6,649 nucleotides of DNA, taken from contig PKTO01000245.1 in NCBI GenBank assembly GCA_002869095.1, forward strand, positions 1 through 6,649. Reading direction: 5' to 3'. Shown one piece after another: positions 5,613 through 6,649 of the stretch (its first letter is position 1; each line of letters begins with the position of its first letter). The position numbers and the translations under genes are program-made. The notes beneath the pieces are model-generated. The model worked only from the letters and a program-made list of their open reading frames with translations. It was not told the origin of the DNA and made no database searches. Origin of the DNA: Clostridiales bacterium. GTDB taxonomy: Bacteria; Bacillota; Clostridia; Peptostreptococcales; BM714.

Positions 5613-6649
5613 TTATGCCGTTTCTTCGCCTAAATCCGCCTCTTCCCTGAAAATGGCCATCGCCCTTTCGGATATTCCATTGAGGTAGGCAAGAAGAACT
5701 CCGTAATTGGTCATGGGTATGCCGCACTCGCTACATATTCGCATGCGGCTCTGCATGGTTTTCCGGTTGGTCATGCAGGCCCCGCAATGGATTATCAAAT
5801 CGTATTCCTCATGGTTTTCAGGAAAATCGTGTCCCATCTTGAATTCATAGTTCAAGTTTTTCCCCAGGCGCTCGTTCAGAAGCCTGGGAATCTTGACGCG
5901 GCCTATGTCCTCGCACGAAAAATTATGTGTGCAGCTTTCCGCTATGAGTATTTTCGAGTTCTCGTCCAGATTTTCGATCGCCTTGAGGCCTTCGTTGAAA
6001 ACCGCCAGATCACCCTTGTTCCTTGCAAAAATCATGGAAAACGATGTCAGCCTTATAGAAGGAGGAACCATTTCATTCACGCTCTTGAAAGCCTGGGAGT
6101 CCGTTATTACGAGATCAACCTTGTAGTCAAGGTCCGATAGCGCCTTTTCGAGTTCCGTATCCCTTACCACATAGCTTTTCACGCCATGATCCAGGCAGTC
6201 CCTTATGCATTGCACCTGAGGCAATATTATCCTCCCCTTGGGAGCTTCCGAGTCAATCGGAACAACCATTACAACCGTTCCCCCGTAAGGCAGCAGATCC
6301 GCCACAAGCGGAGGTTCTTCCATGTTTTTTGAAATCCTTTTTACTATTTCATCCTTGAGCCGCAAGATGCTTGAAAAATCCTTTTCGGAAACAAAAACGG
6401 CATCCGGGTATCTTTTTTTAAGATTTTCCGTCTTTTCTTGGTCAAGCAGGTCCATCTTGTTGATTATTTTCATGAATGGAATGTGGAAACGCTTGAACAG
6501 AAGCTCAGCGCTCTTTTCATCCTCCGATGAGATGTCCTCCGCATCCATCACATACAATGCGAAATCCGTTCGCATCAGCATTTTCTTGCTGCGTTCCACT
6601 CTAAGCTTGCCCAAGTCGCCTTCGTCATCCATTCCGGCAGTGTCTATGA
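5613..6649 (-). CDS. hydF: [FeFe]-hydrogenase H-cluster maturation GTPase HydF (5' end outside window)
   Basis: The visible 344 residues are the C-terminal majority of HydF, the scaffold that carries the diiron precursor built by HydE and HydG and loads it into apo-[FeFe]-hydrogenase. The visible part opens inside the GTPase domain with DTAG (G3), and NKMD (G4) lies at visible residues 63-66; the P-loop, roughly the first 60-65 residues, lies beyond the window. The dimerisation domain follows (about 113-225: [29 protein letters not shown]). The Fe-S domain shows the HydF ligand pattern: C-x-H (C239, H241) then, about 45 residues on, HCGAC (H287, C288, C291), followed by [12 protein letters not shown]. 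All these family marks are intact. The ATG at 6632 is internal, since DTAG precedes it in frame. About 100 nt with a new promoter separate it from cbpA, so it belongs to another transcript. It implies an [FeFe]-hydrogenase and HydE/HydG elsewhere. Confidence 0.97.
   Translation of the reverse strand, partial: IDTAGMDDEGDLGKLRVERSKKMLMRTDFALYVMDAEDISSEDEKSAELLFKRFHIPFMKIINKMDLLDQEKTENLKKRYPDAVFVSEKDFSSILRLKDEIVKRISKNMEEPPLVADLLPYGGTVVMVVPIDSEAPKGRIILPQVQCIRDCLDHGVKSYVVRDTELEKALSDLDYKVDLVITDSQAFKSVNEMVPPSIRLTSFSMIFARNKGDLAVFNEGLKAIENLDENSKILIAESCTHNFSCEDIGRVKIPRLLNERLGKNLNYEFKMGHDFPENHEEYDLIIHCGACMTNRKTMQSRMRICSECGIPMTNYGVLLAYLNGISERAMAIFREEADLGEETA

Noticed and set aside
5512..5727. N-terminal extension of the J-protein frame by 72 codons
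   Set aside because: The extension runs through the CtsR box, the promoter and the end of hydF. J-proteins start just before DYYKILGV, and a strong ribosome binding site precedes ATG 5511.

Overview
This window looks like a chromosomal segment of an anaerobic, selenium-using member of the Bacillota (Clostridia type). Three lines of evidence point there: a textbook CtsR heat-shock operator (CtsR is a Firmicutes regulator), an [FeFe]-hydrogenase maturase (HydF), and a HesB-like protein whose conserved cysteine codon is replaced by an in-frame TGA, which marks a selenoprotein. A glycine-forming threonine dehydrogenase would suit an amino-acid-fermenting clostridium, but the species cannot be fixed from the sequence. 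All six genes lie on the minus strand, so they read from right to left.

In transcription order: (1) hydF, 5' end cut off by the window (6649-5613). (2) A sigma-A-like promoter followed by a CtsR box, driving a zinc-finger-less J-protein (cbpA/dnaJ type, 5511-4564) and, 14 nt later, the disaggregase clpB (4549-1931). These form a stress-controlled chaperone operon. (3) pgeF/yfiH (1862-1050), 68 nt behind clpB, either read through from clpB or driven by a weak extended -10 promoter. (4) A second clear promoter, then the HesB/IscA-like selenoprotein (962-648; TTG start, Sec at codon 36, hairpin directly after the UGA), closed by a strong intrinsic terminator at 630-608. (5) About 190 nt with no recognisable gene, then a near-consensus promoter with a small inverted repeat in its spacer, driving tdh (351 to beyond position 1), the SDR-type L-threonine 3-dehydrogenase, 3' end cut off.

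The chaperone pair fits one job: the J-protein recruits DnaK to aggregates and ClpB threads them out, with CtsR repressing both in the absence of stress. HydF and the HesB-like protein both belong to iron-sulfur/hydrogenase metabolism but sit in separate transcription units. The most notable item is the selenoprotein gene, which a standard gene caller would split or miss because of its internal TGA and TTG start. HesB-like selenoproteins are an already described family, so it is an instructive example and not a wholly new system.
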